From positions 1 to 26,742 of the forward strand of contig JBJMGI010000032.1 of the NCBI GenBank assembly GCA_045807945.1: a DNA stretch of 26,742 nucleotides, in the 5' to 3' direction. This document shows positions 1 through 7,697 of the stretch, in pieces. Made by a program: the position numbers and the translations under genes. This DNA comes from CAVQGF01 sp045807945. GTDB taxonomy: Bacteria > Acidobacteriota > Terriglobia > Terriglobales > Acidobacteriaceae. A model generated the notes under the pieces. The model did not search any database, was not told the DNA's origin, and saw nothing but the letters and a program-made list of their open reading frames with translations. The stretch's first letter is position 1. Each line of letters starts with the position of its first letter.

Positions 1-2172
1 CAGGCGCTGGAGCGCTATGCCCGCGATCTGACGGATCTGGCACGTCGCGGAAAGCTCGACCCGGTTATTGGGCGAGATGAAGAGATCCGCCGCGTCATCC
101 AGGTGCTGTCGCGGCGCACGAAAAATAATCCCGTGTTGATCGGCGAACCTGGCGTAGGTAAGACAGCCATCGTGGAAGGCTTGGCGCAGCGTATCGTGAA
201 CGGCGATGTACCAGAGTCGCTGCGCTCGAAGCGTGTGGTCGCGCTTGACCTCGCGTCCATGGTCGCGGGCGCTAAGTTTCGAGGAGAGTTCGAAGACCGC
301 CTGAAGGCGGTACTTAAGGACGTGGAAGACGCCGCCGGACAGATCATCCTGTTCATTGACGAACTGCATACGCTGGTCGGGGCGGGCGCTGCGGAAGGTG
401 CGATGGATGCCTCCAACATGCTGAAGCCAGCCCTAGCGCGCGGCGAGCTGCGCGCTATCGGCGCCACGACTCTCAGTGAATACCGCAAGTACATTGAGAA
501 GGACGCAGCGCTCGAGCGGCGCTTCCAGCAGGTGTACGTCGGGGAGCCGACGGTGGAAGACACGATCGCGATCCTGCGCGGTCTAAAAGAGAAATACGAA
601 ACCCATCACAAGGTCCGCATCAAGGACGCCGCAATCGTCTCAGCGGCAACGCTGTCGCACCGCTACATTACAGACCGCTTCCTGCCAGACAAGGCGATCG
701 ACCTTGTGGACGAAGCTGCGGCATCACTCGCCATGCAGATCGGCTCGGTGCCGGTGGAGATCGATCAGCTGGAGCGCCGCGCCACCAATCTTGAGATCGA
801 GCGCCAGGCGCTGAAGAAGGAAAACGATCCGAATTCGCGCGAGCGGCTGGGAGTCGTCGAAAAAGAGCTCGCCGGAATCCGTGAAAAAGCGAACGCGCTG
901 AAAGCCGCGTGGAAGCAGGAGCGCGAAGGCATCCAGCGGATCAGTGATATCAAGCAGAAAATTGAGCGCCTCAAGGTTGAGGAGCAGCAGGCGGAGCGCA
1001 AAGGTGACCTGGAACGCGTGGCGGCGATCCGCTACGGAGAGCTGCGCCAGGCGGAAGCTGAACTTGCGAAGCTGAACTCCCGGATGGACGGCGCGAGCGG
1101 CGGCAGCCGGATGCTCAAGGAAGAGGTAGACGAAGAAGATATCGCGAAGATCGTCTCCAAGTGGACGGGGATTCCTGTCTCGAAGATGCTCGAAGGCGAG
1201 GTGCAGAAGCTGGTGCACATGGAAGAGCGGCTGCGCGAGCGCGTCATCGGGCAAGATCAGGCGCTCGAGCGGGTGGCGAATGCCATCCGGCGTTCGCGCG
1301 CGGGACTGAGCGATCCGCGCAAGCCGATCGGCTCGTTCATCTTCCTAGGGCCGACGGGTGTCGGAAAGACGGAACTTGCGCGCGCGCTCGCCGAATTCTT
1401 GTTCGACGACGAGCACTCGTTGGTGCGCATCGACATGTCGGAATACATGGAGAAGCATGCGGTGTCGCGGCTGATCGGCGCGCCTCCGGGATACGTGGGC
1501 TACGAAGAGGGTGGTCAGCTTACCGAGCAAGTGAGGCGCAGGCCCTATTCGGTCATCCTTTTCGACGAGATCGAAAAGGCACATCCCGATGTCTTTAACA
1601 TCTTCCTTCAAATCATGGACGATGGGCGATTGACCGATGGCCAGGGCCGCACTGTGGATTTCAAGAACACGGTGCTGATCATGACGTCGAACAACGGAGC
1701 GTCATATCTGCAAGCGGCGCGTCTGGAGAACCGCATCGAGTTCCTGGAAGCGACGGAGAAGGTGATGGACGCGGTGCGCCAGCACTTCAAGCCCGAGTTC
1801 CTGAACCGCGTCGACGATATCGTGATCTTCAATCCGCTCGGCAAGGAGCAGCTCAAGAAGATCGTGGAGCTGCGGCTGCAGGATGTGCGCAACCTGCTCG
1901 AGCAGCGAAAGATCACGCTCGAGCTGACCGACGCGGCGCGCGAGCTGGTGTTCACGGAGGGTTACGACGTGAACTACGGCGCGCGTCCGCTGAAACGAGC
2001 TATCCAGCGGCTGGTGCAGGACCCGCTGGCTATGAAGATCCTCGACGGGGAAGTGCTCGCCGGGGATCACGTGCTTGCGGATGCAGACACCAAGGACCGC
2101 AAGCTGGTCTTCAAGGTGGACCGCAAGGGGCCGACGAAGAGTAAGAAGGAGGAAGCGCAGCAGGTGGCGTAA
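1..2172 (+). CDS. clpB: ATP-dependent disaggregase ClpB, 5'-truncated by the window edge
   Basis: This is a cytosolic Hsp100 AAA+ disaggregase that works with DnaK to pull proteins out of aggregates. The frame is open from base 1, so the N-terminal domain and true start lie upstream; 723 residues are present. The first AAA+ domain shows Walker A GEPGVGKT (about residue 48) and Walker B ILFIDELHT. A charged coiled-coil middle domain at about residues 250-375 separates ClpB from ClpA or ClpC. The second AAA+ domain shows GPTGVGKTELA (about residue 450), VILFDEIEKAH and the C-terminal segment around NYGARPLKRAIQ. The C-terminus ends in a Lys/Glu-rich tail. The family is normally about 860 residues, so roughly 140 are missing. 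The upstream promoter is outside the window. Identification is secure. Confidence 0.97.
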   Translation, partial: QALERYARDLTDLARRGKLDPVIGRDEEIRRVIQVLSRRTKNNPVLIGEPGVGKTAIVEGLAQRIVNGDVPESLRSKRVVALDLASMVAGAKFRGEFEDRLKAVLKDVEDAAGQIILFIDELHTLVGAGAAEGAMDASNMLKPALARGELRAIGATTLSEYRKYIEKDAALERRFQQVYVGEPTVEDTIAILRGLKEKYETHHKVRIKDAAIVSAATLSHRYITDRFLPDKAIDLVDEAAASLAMQIGSVPVEIDQLERRATNLEIERQALKKENDPNSRERLGVVEKELAGIREKANALKAAWKQEREGIQRISDIKQKIERLKVEEQQAERKGDLERVAAIRYGELRQAEAELAKLNSRMDGASGGSRMLKEEVDEEDIAKIVSKWTGIPVSKMLEGEVQKLVHMEERLRERVIGQDQALERVANAIRRSRAGLSDPRKPIGSFIFLGPTGVGKTELARALAEFLFDDEHSLVRIDMSEYMEKHAVSRLIGAPPGYVGYEEGGQLTEQVRRRPYSVILFDEIEKAHPDVFNIFLQIMDDGRLTDGQGRTVDFKNTVLIMTSNNGASYLQAARLENRIEFLEATEKVMDAVRQHFKPEFLNRVDDIVIFNPLGKEQLKKIVELRLQDVRNLLEQRKITLELTDAARELVFTEGYDVNYGARPLKRAIQRLVQDPLAMKILDGEVLAGDHVLADADTKDRKLVFKVDRKGPTKSKKEEAQQVA

Positions 2173-2180
2173 AGAGGAGT

Positions 2181-2186
2181 TACAAT
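2181..2186 (+). promoter_or_regulatory. Possible -10 element for the small membrane gene
   Basis: TACAAT lies just after the clpB stop codon and 22 nt before the GTG start of the next gene. No clear -35 is visible. It would give a short leader carrying the GGGAGG ribosome binding site. This is a sequence-match prediction only. Confidence 0.3.
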
Positions 2187-2208
2187 TCGCCTCTGCACGG
2201 GAGGCGAC

Positions 2209-2439
2209 GTGACACTCTGGACTGACGCTTTGAAAATGGTCGCTGTCGCGGCTCTCCTTTGGCTGGTTCTTTGCAGCATCACTATGCTGCTGCTCGGACT
2301 TTCTGAGCGCTCGTTCCTCCTTTTTACGCCAAGGCCAAGGTGGCCGTTCTTGCTCATCATCACAATCGCGTGGTGCGTTGCTCTAAAGGCGTCTTACTGG
2401 TGGTTTTTTGAACGTTACATGTTTTATGGCGGCAAGTGA
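2209..2439 (+). CDS. Small two-helix membrane protein, unknown function
   Basis: A 76-residue protein with two hydrophobic stretches, at about residues 8-32 and 46-63, separated by a short Arg/Pro-rich loop. It is therefore probably an inner-membrane hairpin. The second helix and the C-terminus are rich in Trp, Phe and Tyr (YWWFFERYMFY). I do not recognise a family. The GTG start is chosen because GGGAGG lies 5 nt upstream. The gene follows clpB by 36 nt in the same direction but has a possible promoter of its own, and it ends just before a strong terminator. The open frame, ribosome binding site and membrane character support a real gene; function is unknown. Confidence 0.6.
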   Translation: MTLWTDALKMVAVAALLWLVLCSITMLLLGLSERSFLLFTPRPRWPFLLIITIAWCVALKASYWWFFERYMFYGGK

Positions 2440-2452
2440 TTCCGAGTAAAAT

Positions 2453-2487
2453 GAAAAGAGGCGCGAATGATCGCGCCTCTTTCGTTT
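2453..2487. terminator. Bidirectional intrinsic terminator
   Basis: A perfect 9-bp stem (GAGGCGCGA at 2458-2466, TCGCGCCTC at 2471-2479) with an ATGA loop is flanked by an A-run on the left and TTTCGTTT on the right. It sits between two convergent genes, the small membrane gene and the pirin gene, and can serve both. Confidence 0.85.
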
Positions 2488-2497
2488 GTGGCGAGGA

Positions 2498-3196
2498 TCA
2501 CGCCAGGTCGAACAGCAGTACTTCTGCGCTCTCAAGCCCTTCGATCGTGACCTGCTTTTCGTCGCTGATGGCGGCTCCGTCGCCCTGCTTCAGCTCTTTG
2601 CCATTGAGCTTCACTGCGCCACGCGCTACCTGGAGCCAGCCATAGCGGCCTTCTCCGAGTGCATGCGTCACCTGCTGCTTCGGTTCGAGCAGCGCAACGA
2701 ACAAGCTCGCGTCCTGGTGGATAGTGACCGAGCCATCACGACCGTCGGGCGAAGCGATCACGCGCAGCTTGCCGAGCTTCTCCTCGCGCGGGAACGACTT
2801 CTGCTCGTATCCGGGCTGAATGCCGTTCTTTTCCGGGAGGATCCAGATCTGCAGCAGATGAACGGGGTCCGTCTCGGAGGCGTTGCCTTCGCTGTGGCGG
2901 ATGCCGTTGCCGGCGCTCATGCGCTGCCCGTCGCCGGGGCGGATGACCGAACCGGTGCCGAGGGAATCCTTATGCTCGATCGCGCCTTCGAGGATGTAAG
3001 TGATGATCTCCATGTCGCGATGCGGATGCGGCGGGAATCCCGTGCCGCCGGCGACGCGGTCCTCATTGATCACGCGCAGCGCGCGAAAGCCCATGTGGTC
3101 GCGGTCATGATAATCGCCGAAAGAAAACGTGTGATAAGTGTCGAGCCAGCCAAAATCGAAATGGCCGCGCTCTTCAGCTTTACGGGTGGTGATCAT
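2498..3196 (-). CDS. Pirin family bicupin (YhhW-type, putative quercetinase)
   Basis: A 232-residue pirin-like protein of the YhhW type, close to the family's usual length. The N-terminal cupin carries the metal-ligand pattern HPHRDMEIITY, then GDGQRMSAGNGIRHSE. The C-terminal cupin half includes the GYGWLQVARG and GDGAAI segments. Members bind a divalent metal, and some cleave quercetin in vitro; the physiological substrate is usually unknown. The ATG start has AGAGAGG 6 nt upstream. The gene is transcribed alone, diverges from the DUF6496-like pair, and ends at the shared terminator at 2453-2487. The family call is secure; the enzymatic role is inferred only. Confidence 0.9.
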   Translation of the reverse strand: MITTRKAEERGHFDFGWLDTYHTFSFGDYHDRDHMGFRALRVINEDRVAGGTGFPPHPHRDMEIITYILEGAIEHKDSLGTGSVIRPGDGQRMSAGNGIRHSEGNASETDPVHLLQIWILPEKNGIQPGYEQKSFPREEKLGKLRVIASPDGRDGSVTIHQDASLFVALLEPKQQVTHALGEGRYGWLQVARGAVKLNGKELKQGDGAAISDEKQVTIEGLESAEVLLFDLA

Positions 3197-3334
3197 GGTT
3201 TGCCTCTCTTTGCCTGTACGATACTTTGATGTTGAAGTACCATGAAAGGATTCAAATCCGGCGGCCCACGCTGGCGCACCGTGAGCGCAACCCGCGAAAT
3301 GCCAGGAAGCGTCTCAAAAGAAAGGGAGAATGCA

Positions 3335-3517
3335 ATGGCAGCGAAGAAGAAGTCAAAGTCAAAACGCAAGTACAGCAAGAAGGCCAGCCAGGAAGTGCGA
3401 ACAGAGATGCACCACAAGAAATCTGGCAAGCACAAGATCAAGAGCCGCAAGCAGGCGATCGCTATCGGGCTCTCGAAGGCGCGCAAAAAGGGCGCAAAAG
3501 TTCCAAAGAAGAAATAA
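3335..3517 (+). CDS. Lys-rich small basic protein, DUF6496-like (copy 1)
   Basis: A 60-residue, extremely basic protein. It opens with a Lys/Ser-rich tail (MAAKKKSKSKRK) and ends with the conserved block KSRKQAIAIGLSKARKKG. I associate this RKQAIAI.LS.AR block with DUF6496-type proteins; the name is from memory of the family. The ATG at 3335 is preferred over an in-frame ATG at 3242 because AAGGGAGAA lies just upstream and the extra residues look non-coding. It is followed after 12 nt by a paralogue sharing the C-terminal block. The basic tail suggests nucleic-acid binding, but no function is established here. Confidence 0.75.
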   Translation: MAAKKKSKSKRKYSKKASQEVRTEMHHKKSGKHKIKSRKQAIAIGLSKARKKGAKVPKKK

Positions 3518-3529
3518 GGGGGAAGGAAA

Positions 3530-3805
3530 ATGGCTACCAAATCACGTTCATCGCGAAGCAAGTCGTCAGCCAGCAGGAAGCGTTCGTCGTCATCGAGCAA
3601 CAAAAGCCGGAAGTCTTCAGGCCGGAAGTACGGCACGAAGGCGCAGAACAAGATCAGCGAAGTGATGCATGAATTCGGAGAAGGCAAGTTGCGCTCGGGC
3701 AGCAGCGGCAAGAAGATCACGAACCGCAAGCAGGCGGTCGCGATCGGCATCAGCGAAGCGCGCCGCGAAGGCGACAAGGTCCCGAGCCGCAAACGAGCAG
3801 CGTAA
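3530..3805 (+). CDS. Ser/Arg/Lys-rich basic protein, DUF6496-like (copy 2)
   Basis: A 91-residue protein with a roughly 35-residue Ser/Arg/Lys low-complexity N-terminus, followed by a conserved globular block: KISEVMHEFGEGKLRSG, then NRKQAVAIGISEARREG and KVPSRKR. The block aligns with the C-terminus of the gene before it, so the two are tandem paralogues. The start is supported by GGGGGAAGG directly upstream. The tail resembles histone-H1-like or SR-like tails, which suggests nucleic-acid interaction; this is inference from composition. It is probably co-transcribed with copy 1. Confidence 0.8.
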   Translation: MATKSRSSRSKSSASRKRSSSSSNKSRKSSGRKYGTKAQNKISEVMHEFGEGKLRSGSSGKKITNRKQAVAIGISEARREGDKVPSRKRAA

Positions 3806-3823
3806 CGTAACTCAAGCGAGTGC

Positions 3824-3829
3824 TAGAAT
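3824..3829 (+). promoter_or_regulatory. -10 element placed for a leaderless dacB transcript
   Basis: TAGAAT ends 6 nt before the dacB ATG, and no ribosome binding site lies between them. Transcription would start at or next to the A of the ATG. No consensus -35 is evident. Confidence 0.45.
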
Positions 3830-3835
3830 CGCGCC

Positions 3836-5416
3836 ATGGCGCGGATTTGCGCGGTTCTAGCACTGCTTTCGTCCATCGCGTTCGCGCAATCGTCGCAGCG
3901 AGTGCAGCCTGACGCTCTCGCGCGCCGCATTGATTCCATCTTGGCATCGCCCGAGCTGCAAAGAAACCTCTGGGGAGTGCAGGTCGTTTCGGTTCCGGAC
4001 GGCAAAGTTTTGTATCAGCACAATGCGGAGAAGCTGATGCAGCCGGCGTCGAACACCAAACTTTTCGCGACATCCGCTGCGCTCGCGCTCATCGGTCCCG
4101 ATTACAAATTCCAAACCACTGTTGAAGCCGCTGCTGGGCCCGATTCAAAAGGGCGTATCGCCGGCGACATCGTGCTCGTCGGACGTGGCGATCCTAATCT
4201 TTCGGCACGGGTGCTGCCATTCAAAGATAAGACCGAGTTCGAAGGCTCGACCACGCAGCCGCTGGAGGAGATGGCCGACCAGGTCGCGAAGGCTGGCGTG
4301 AAGCAGGTAGATGGGGACGTGATCGGCGACGACACCTATTACGTTTGGGAATTCCCTGATGGCTGGACGCGCGATGACCTGCAGTGGGATTACGGTGCGC
4401 CGGTCTCCGCGCTAACGGTCAACGACAACTCCGTTTTTCTTGATATTGCGCCCGGAGACAAGGTCGGCGAGCGGGCGGCGATCAAGCTGGATCCGGCGTC
4501 CGACTATTTTCAGGTGAACAATCGTGTTCTAACGGCGGCGCCCGGAACGAAAAGGGAAATCGGCATTCACCGCGACCCCGGCTCGAAGCGCATCGAGCTG
4601 TGGGGCTCGATCCCGCTGGGATCGAAGACCGAAGGGGAAGAGATCGCTGTCGAGGACCCAGCCGAGTTTGCGGCGCAGATCTTCCGCACGCTGCTGATCA
4701 AGCGGGGAATCGCAGTGATGGGCGCCGCGCGGGCAAGACACATCGTGGCGAGTGATGAGCCTGCTCTCCCAGAGCCGGGTGGCGGGACGCAAGCAGCACA
4801 AGGATGCGCGGGCGCGAATTGTGCAGCGCCGCCGCAAGCGGCACCTGCTCCAGCTCGCGTTGTGCTCGCGATGCACGAATCGAAGCCGCTGTACGAAGAC
4901 CTGCGGGTCACCAACAAAGTGAGCCAAAATCTGCACGCAGAGCTGGCGCTGCGCCTGTTGGGTAAGGTGAAGGCGAACAACGGCAGCATCGCCGGCGGGC
5001 TCTCGGTGTTGAAAGGCTTCCTCGCCCAAGCGGGAGTCCAACCTGACGAATACTTCTTCCGCGACGCCTCGGGACTCTCCCGCGAGACACTCGCAACGCC
5101 CGCCGCTTTCACCAAACTATTGCGCTACATCTACACGCAGCCGTGGGCCGAAAAATTCGAAGACACCCTGCCGAGATCTGCTGTGGATGGCGGCTTGCGC
5201 GAGCGGTTGAATCATGACCACGCGAAAGAGCACGTCCGTGCGAAAACTGGAGTCTATGAGCACGTCCGCACACTCGCCGGATATGCGCAGACGGCTTCAG
5301 GCCAGAATGTCGCCTTCTCCATCATGGCGAACAACACGCTGGAAGGGCATCACGCGACCGAAGTGATCGACCGGATCGCGTCAGCTATCGTGGAAGATCA
5401 GGAAGAGAAGAAGTGA
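3836..5416 (+). CDS. dacB: D-alanyl-D-alanine carboxypeptidase/endopeptidase, PBP4 type (peptidase S13)
   Basis: A 526-residue periplasmic class C penicillin-binding protein that trims or opens peptidoglycan cross-links. An N-terminal signal peptide (hydrophobic core ending near AFAQS) is followed by the three penicillin-binding motifs: S72-N-T-K75, S363-Q-N365 and K470-T-G472. A large insert separates the first two motifs, as is usual for S13 enzymes. Residues of about 311-341 form a Gly/Ala/Pro-rich linker with two cysteines (C324, C329). The start is the first ATG after a good -10 with no leader. The stop lies one base from the stop of the convergent gene. Family and role are secure. Confidence 0.93.
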   Translation: MARICAVLALLSSIAFAQSSQRVQPDALARRIDSILASPELQRNLWGVQVVSVPDGKVLYQHNAEKLMQPASNTKLFATSAALALIGPDYKFQTTVEAAAGPDSKGRIAGDIVLVGRGDPNLSARVLPFKDKTEFEGSTTQPLEEMADQVAKAGVKQVDGDVIGDDTYYVWEFPDGWTRDDLQWDYGAPVSALTVNDNSVFLDIAPGDKVGERAAIKLDPASDYFQVNNRVLTAAPGTKREIGIHRDPGSKRIELWGSIPLGSKTEGEEIAVEDPAEFAAQIFRTLLIKRGIAVMGAARARHIVASDEPALPEPGGGTQAAQGCAGANCAAPPQAAPAPARVVLAMHESKPLYEDLRVTNKVSQNLHAELALRLLGKVKANNGSIAGGLSVLKGFLAQAGVQPDEYFFRDASGLSRETLATPAAFTKLLRYIYTQPWAEKFEDTLPRSAVDGGLRERLNHDHAKEHVRAKTGVYEHVRTLAGYAQTASGQNVAFSIMANNTLEGHHATEVIDRIASAIVEDQEEKK

Positions 5417-5417
5417 A

Positions 5418-5798
5418 TCAGTCGGCGGCGGCGGAGAAGCTGATCTCTTTCATCGCCTCTTCCGGCTCACGAGTGAAGATCACGCACGCCTCGCCGAGTC
5501 GCAGCGTCACCATCATGGAAACAGCCTTCTCCGCCTCGAGGCAGCGGCGGCATAGGCAACGATGCTGGACGCGCGTCCCGTCGTAGCGCTCAACCAGCAC
5601 CGGGATCAGGTGCCGCACGGCGGTTTCGCACATGCTGCACTCCGAGCCTCCGCGCAGCTGATATTCGAGCTCTGCCCGCGCCATCATCAACATCTGCGTC
5701 TTTTTCGGCAGGGGCAGGCTGGTGCTCTCGTGCAGGACCTCGAGATACTCCTGCAGGGCTCGCTCGGGAACACTCGGCCTACGACGGTCTGGGATCAT
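5418..5798 (-). CDS. Small Cys-rich protein, possible zinc binding, unknown function
   Basis: A 126-residue protein with no signal peptide or membrane segment. Five cysteines form a pattern resembling a zinc ribbon: C54-x2-C57 and, about 24 residues later, C81-x-C83-x2-C86. The rest is mostly helical and charged, ending in an acidic segment (EPEEAMKE). I recognise no named family. It lies downstream of the DUF488 gene in the same orientation with a 104-nt gap, and its stop is one base from the dacB stop. The paired CxxC spacing suggests a structural metal site; function is unknown. The ATG start lacks a clear ribosome binding site. Confidence 0.65.
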   Translation of the reverse strand: MIPDRRRPSVPERALQEYLEVLHESTSLPLPKKTQMLMMARAELEYQLRGGSECSMCETAVRHLIPVLVERYDGTRVQHRCLCRRCLEAEKAVSMMVTLRLGEACVIFTREPEEAMKEISFSAAAD

Positions 5799-5843
5799 AG
5801 ACGTGGCGGGGGAGTGCCATATTCAATCACCCAAAACGGTGGC

Positions 5844-5855
5844 GACACAAGTGTC
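5844..5855. repeat. Short inverted repeat upstream of the Cys-rich gene
   Basis: GACAC-AA-GTGTC, a 5-bp inverted repeat about 46 bp upstream of the start at 5798. It could be a small operator, but arms this short can occur by chance. Apart from this I see nothing else in the 5799-5902 gap. Confidence 0.2.
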
Positions 5856-5902
5856 CTTTAGGCCACTCCAGCTAAGTACAATAGAATGAGTAGCTTGACT
5901 TT

Positions 5903-6340
5903 TTATTTCGAGGCGCGGGCGCGGTTCCGGCGGCCGCTGGCAAGGGCCTTTCCCGGCCCGGAGCTGGAGGGCGGCTTGCGCATGCCGCTGAGCAGGTCGC
6001 GGAGCACGGTGGCGTTGTTCTGCTCTTCGTTTTTTGAGCCGTATATCAGTGTGACCGTCTGGTGGCGGGCGGCAAGGTCGTACAGTTCGGCCAACGCGGC
6101 GGCTGCGGCGGGGGCATTCAGCTCGGCCAGGTAGCGCTTACGGAACTCGGCAAAGTGCGACGCGTTCTCTTGATCGTGGTACCACTTGCGCAACGTGTCT
6201 GAAGGCGCAAGATCGCGAAGCCATTTTTCAAGCTTCGCGTCGGCTTTGGAAATCCCGCGCGGCCAGAGCCGATCGACAAGCACGCGCGCGCCGTCCTTAG
6301 GCGAGGGCTTCTCGTATGCGCGCTTTACCTGGATGGCCAT
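5903..6340 (-). CDS. DUF488 family protein
   Basis: A 145-residue protein. It carries the DUF488 signature RVLVDRLWPRG near the N-terminus, a Trp-rich segment (KWLRDLAP, RKWYHD), and TLIYGSKNEEQNNATVL toward the C-terminus. The biochemical role of the family is not established. The C-terminal 25 residues are Ser/Arg/Lys rich and look disordered. The start codon directly abuts the upstream region of the divergent cytochrome gene. Cytoplasmic; family assignment is confident, function is not. Confidence 0.88.
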   Translation of the reverse strand: MAIQVKRAYEKPSPKDGARVLVDRLWPRGISKADAKLEKWLRDLAPSDTLRKWYHDQENASHFAEFRKRYLAELNAPAAAAALAELYDLAARHQTVTLIYGSKNEEQNNATVLRDLLSGMRKPPSSSGPGKALASGRRNRARASK

Positions 6341-6400
6341 GTGATGGCGTACATATTAGACAATCTCACCGCATCTTGTAATCTGGAATCGGAGGGTCTG

Positions 6401-6763
6401 TTGCGGAAATTGTTGATCGCTGTCGTCGCCGCACTCGCGTCGTTGCCTATCGCCGGGTGTGACTCAGGGCCGCCCCCCCAGAAATCGGATGCTGAACTGC
6501 ACCTTAACGAACAGCAATCACGCGGACGCCGGCTCTTCAACCAGAGCTGCGCACAGTGCCATCGGGCGTACTCGGACGATCAGCTGAATGGCCCATCGCT
6601 CCAGGACGTTTTCAAGAGATCAGCGCTGCCTAGCGGAATCCCGGCGAATGACGACCGGGTGCGCGAGACCATCAATCTTGGCCGGGCAAAGATGCCGGGT
6701 TTTCGGAACCTGTTCACGGACGATCAAGTGGACGACCTAATCGCCTATCTGCACAGTCTTTAG
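6401..6763 (+). CDS. Cytochrome c lipoprotein (single haem)
   Basis: A 120-residue secreted c-type cytochrome. I place the start at TTG 6401: it follows GGAGG with good spacing and gives a clean lipoprotein signal ending in the lipobox I-A-G-C20. The longer frame from 6341 would bury that signal inside 20 unrelated residues. Haem attaches covalently at C50-A-Q-C53-H54. The distal ligand is probably the Met in RAKMPGF. The remaining helices resemble small class I cytochromes c (DDQVDDLIAYLHSL). It probably carries electrons at the outer face of the inner membrane or in the outer membrane. No oxidase or reductase partner is adjacent, so the pathway is unknown. Confidence 0.88.
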   Translation: MRKLLIAVVAALASLPIAGCDSGPPPQKSDAELHLNEQQSRGRRLFNQSCAQCHRAYSDDQLNGPSLQDVFKRSALPSGIPANDDRVRETINLGRAKMPGFRNLFTDDQVDDLIAYLHSL

Positions 6764-6771
6764 GGCTCAAT

Positions 6772-6777
6772 TACAAT
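6772..6777 (+). promoter_or_regulatory. -10 element for a leaderless or near-leaderless lipA transcript
   Basis: TACAAT ends 8 nt before the lipA ATG, with no Shine-Dalgarno sequence between them. The expected transcription start is within 1-2 nt of the start codon. Confidence 0.45.
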
Positions 6778-6785
6778 AGAAAACG

Positions 6786-7691
6786 ATGGCATCCGGTTCC
6801 CAGCTCGTCCAGATCGAGATTGCTCCGCTGCGGCGCGGGCCCAAGCCCGAGTGGCTGAAGGCGCGTGCGCCCATGGGCGACAACTACCACGATCTGAAGC
6901 GCTTGGCGCGCACGCTCGACCTGCACACGGTGTGCGAGTCGGCCCAGTGCCCGAACATCGGGGAGTGCTGGAACCACAAGACCGCGACCTTCATGCTGCT
7001 TGGGAACCTGTGCACACGGCGCTGCGGATTCTGCGCTGTCCCCAAGGGCAGGCCGGAGCCCATAGACATAGACGAGCCGCGCCGGGTGGCGGAAGCGGTT
7101 GCTGCGCTTGGTTTGAAGTTCGCCGTTGTCACCAGCGTGAACCGTGATGACGATAATCTTGGCGGAGCGCGAATCTTCGCCGAAACGATTCGTGAGATCA
7201 AAGCGCGCGTTCCCGATTGCTCGGTCGAAGTCCTGATCCCCGACTTCCAGGGAATCGATGAGTGCCTGCAGATCGTGCTCGACGCCGAGCCGAACGTGCT
7301 GAACCACAACACGGAATCCGTGCCCCGGCTTTATCCTGCGGTTCGTTCCGGTGCACGGTATGAGCGCACGCTGCGGCTGCTCGAGAACGTGAAAAAGTTC
7401 TCGCCGACTATGGTCAGCAAGACGGGCGTGATGGTCGGGATCGGCGAGACTGTGGAAGAGCTGCTCGAAGTCTTCTGTGATCTGGCAGCGCACAAGGTAG
7501 ACATTCTGACCATCGGACAATACCTGCGTCCTTCGAGAGACCACTTGCCGATGACCCGCTACTACACGCCTGACGAGTTCCGCATGCTCAAGGATGAGGC
7601 TATGAAGATGGGCTTCCGCCATGTGGAATCGGGTGCACTGGTTCGTTCGAGCTATCACGCGCACGAGCAGGCTGAATCCGTCGCACGCTAA
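6786..7691 (+). CDS. lipA: Lipoyl synthase
   Basis: A radical SAM enzyme that inserts two sulfurs into protein-bound octanoyl groups, making the lipoyl cofactor of 2-oxoacid dehydrogenases and the glycine cleavage system. It has 301 residues, the usual length. The auxiliary cluster cysteines are C50-x4-C55-x5-C61 (CESAQCPNIGEC), and the radical SAM cluster is C76-x3-C80-x2-C83 (CTRRCGFC). The C-terminal RSSYHA motif supplies the serine ligand of the auxiliary cluster. There is no lipB nearby. It heads a run with the GNAT gene (6-nt gap) and trmFO. Identification is secure. Confidence 0.97.
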   Translation: MASGSQLVQIEIAPLRRGPKPEWLKARAPMGDNYHDLKRLARTLDLHTVCESAQCPNIGECWNHKTATFMLLGNLCTRRCGFCAVPKGRPEPIDIDEPRRVAEAVAALGLKFAVVTSVNRDDDNLGGARIFAETIREIKARVPDCSVEVLIPDFQGIDECLQIVLDAEPNVLNHNTESVPRLYPAVRSGARYERTLRLLENVKKFSPTMVSKTGVMVGIGETVEELLEVFCDLAAHKVDILTIGQYLRPSRDHLPMTRYYTPDEFRMLKDEAMKMGFRHVESGALVRSSYHAHEQAESVAR

Positions 7692-7697
7692 CCTTCC

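Noticed and set aside
2486..3229. Long plus-strand open frame of 247 codons opposite the pirin gene
   Set aside because: The minus strand encodes a clear pirin-family protein with cupin motifs and a good ribosome binding site; the plus frame is its GC-rich antisense shadow.
3242..3334. N-terminal extension of the first DUF6496-like gene from ATG 3242
   Set aside because: The ATG at 3335 has a strong ribosome binding site, and the extra 31 residues have no counterpart in the tandem paralogue.
6341..6400. Start of the cytochrome gene at ATG 6341
   Set aside because: It would put 20 polar residues before the lipoprotein signal; TTG 6401 has GGAGG upstream and gives a normal signal peptide.
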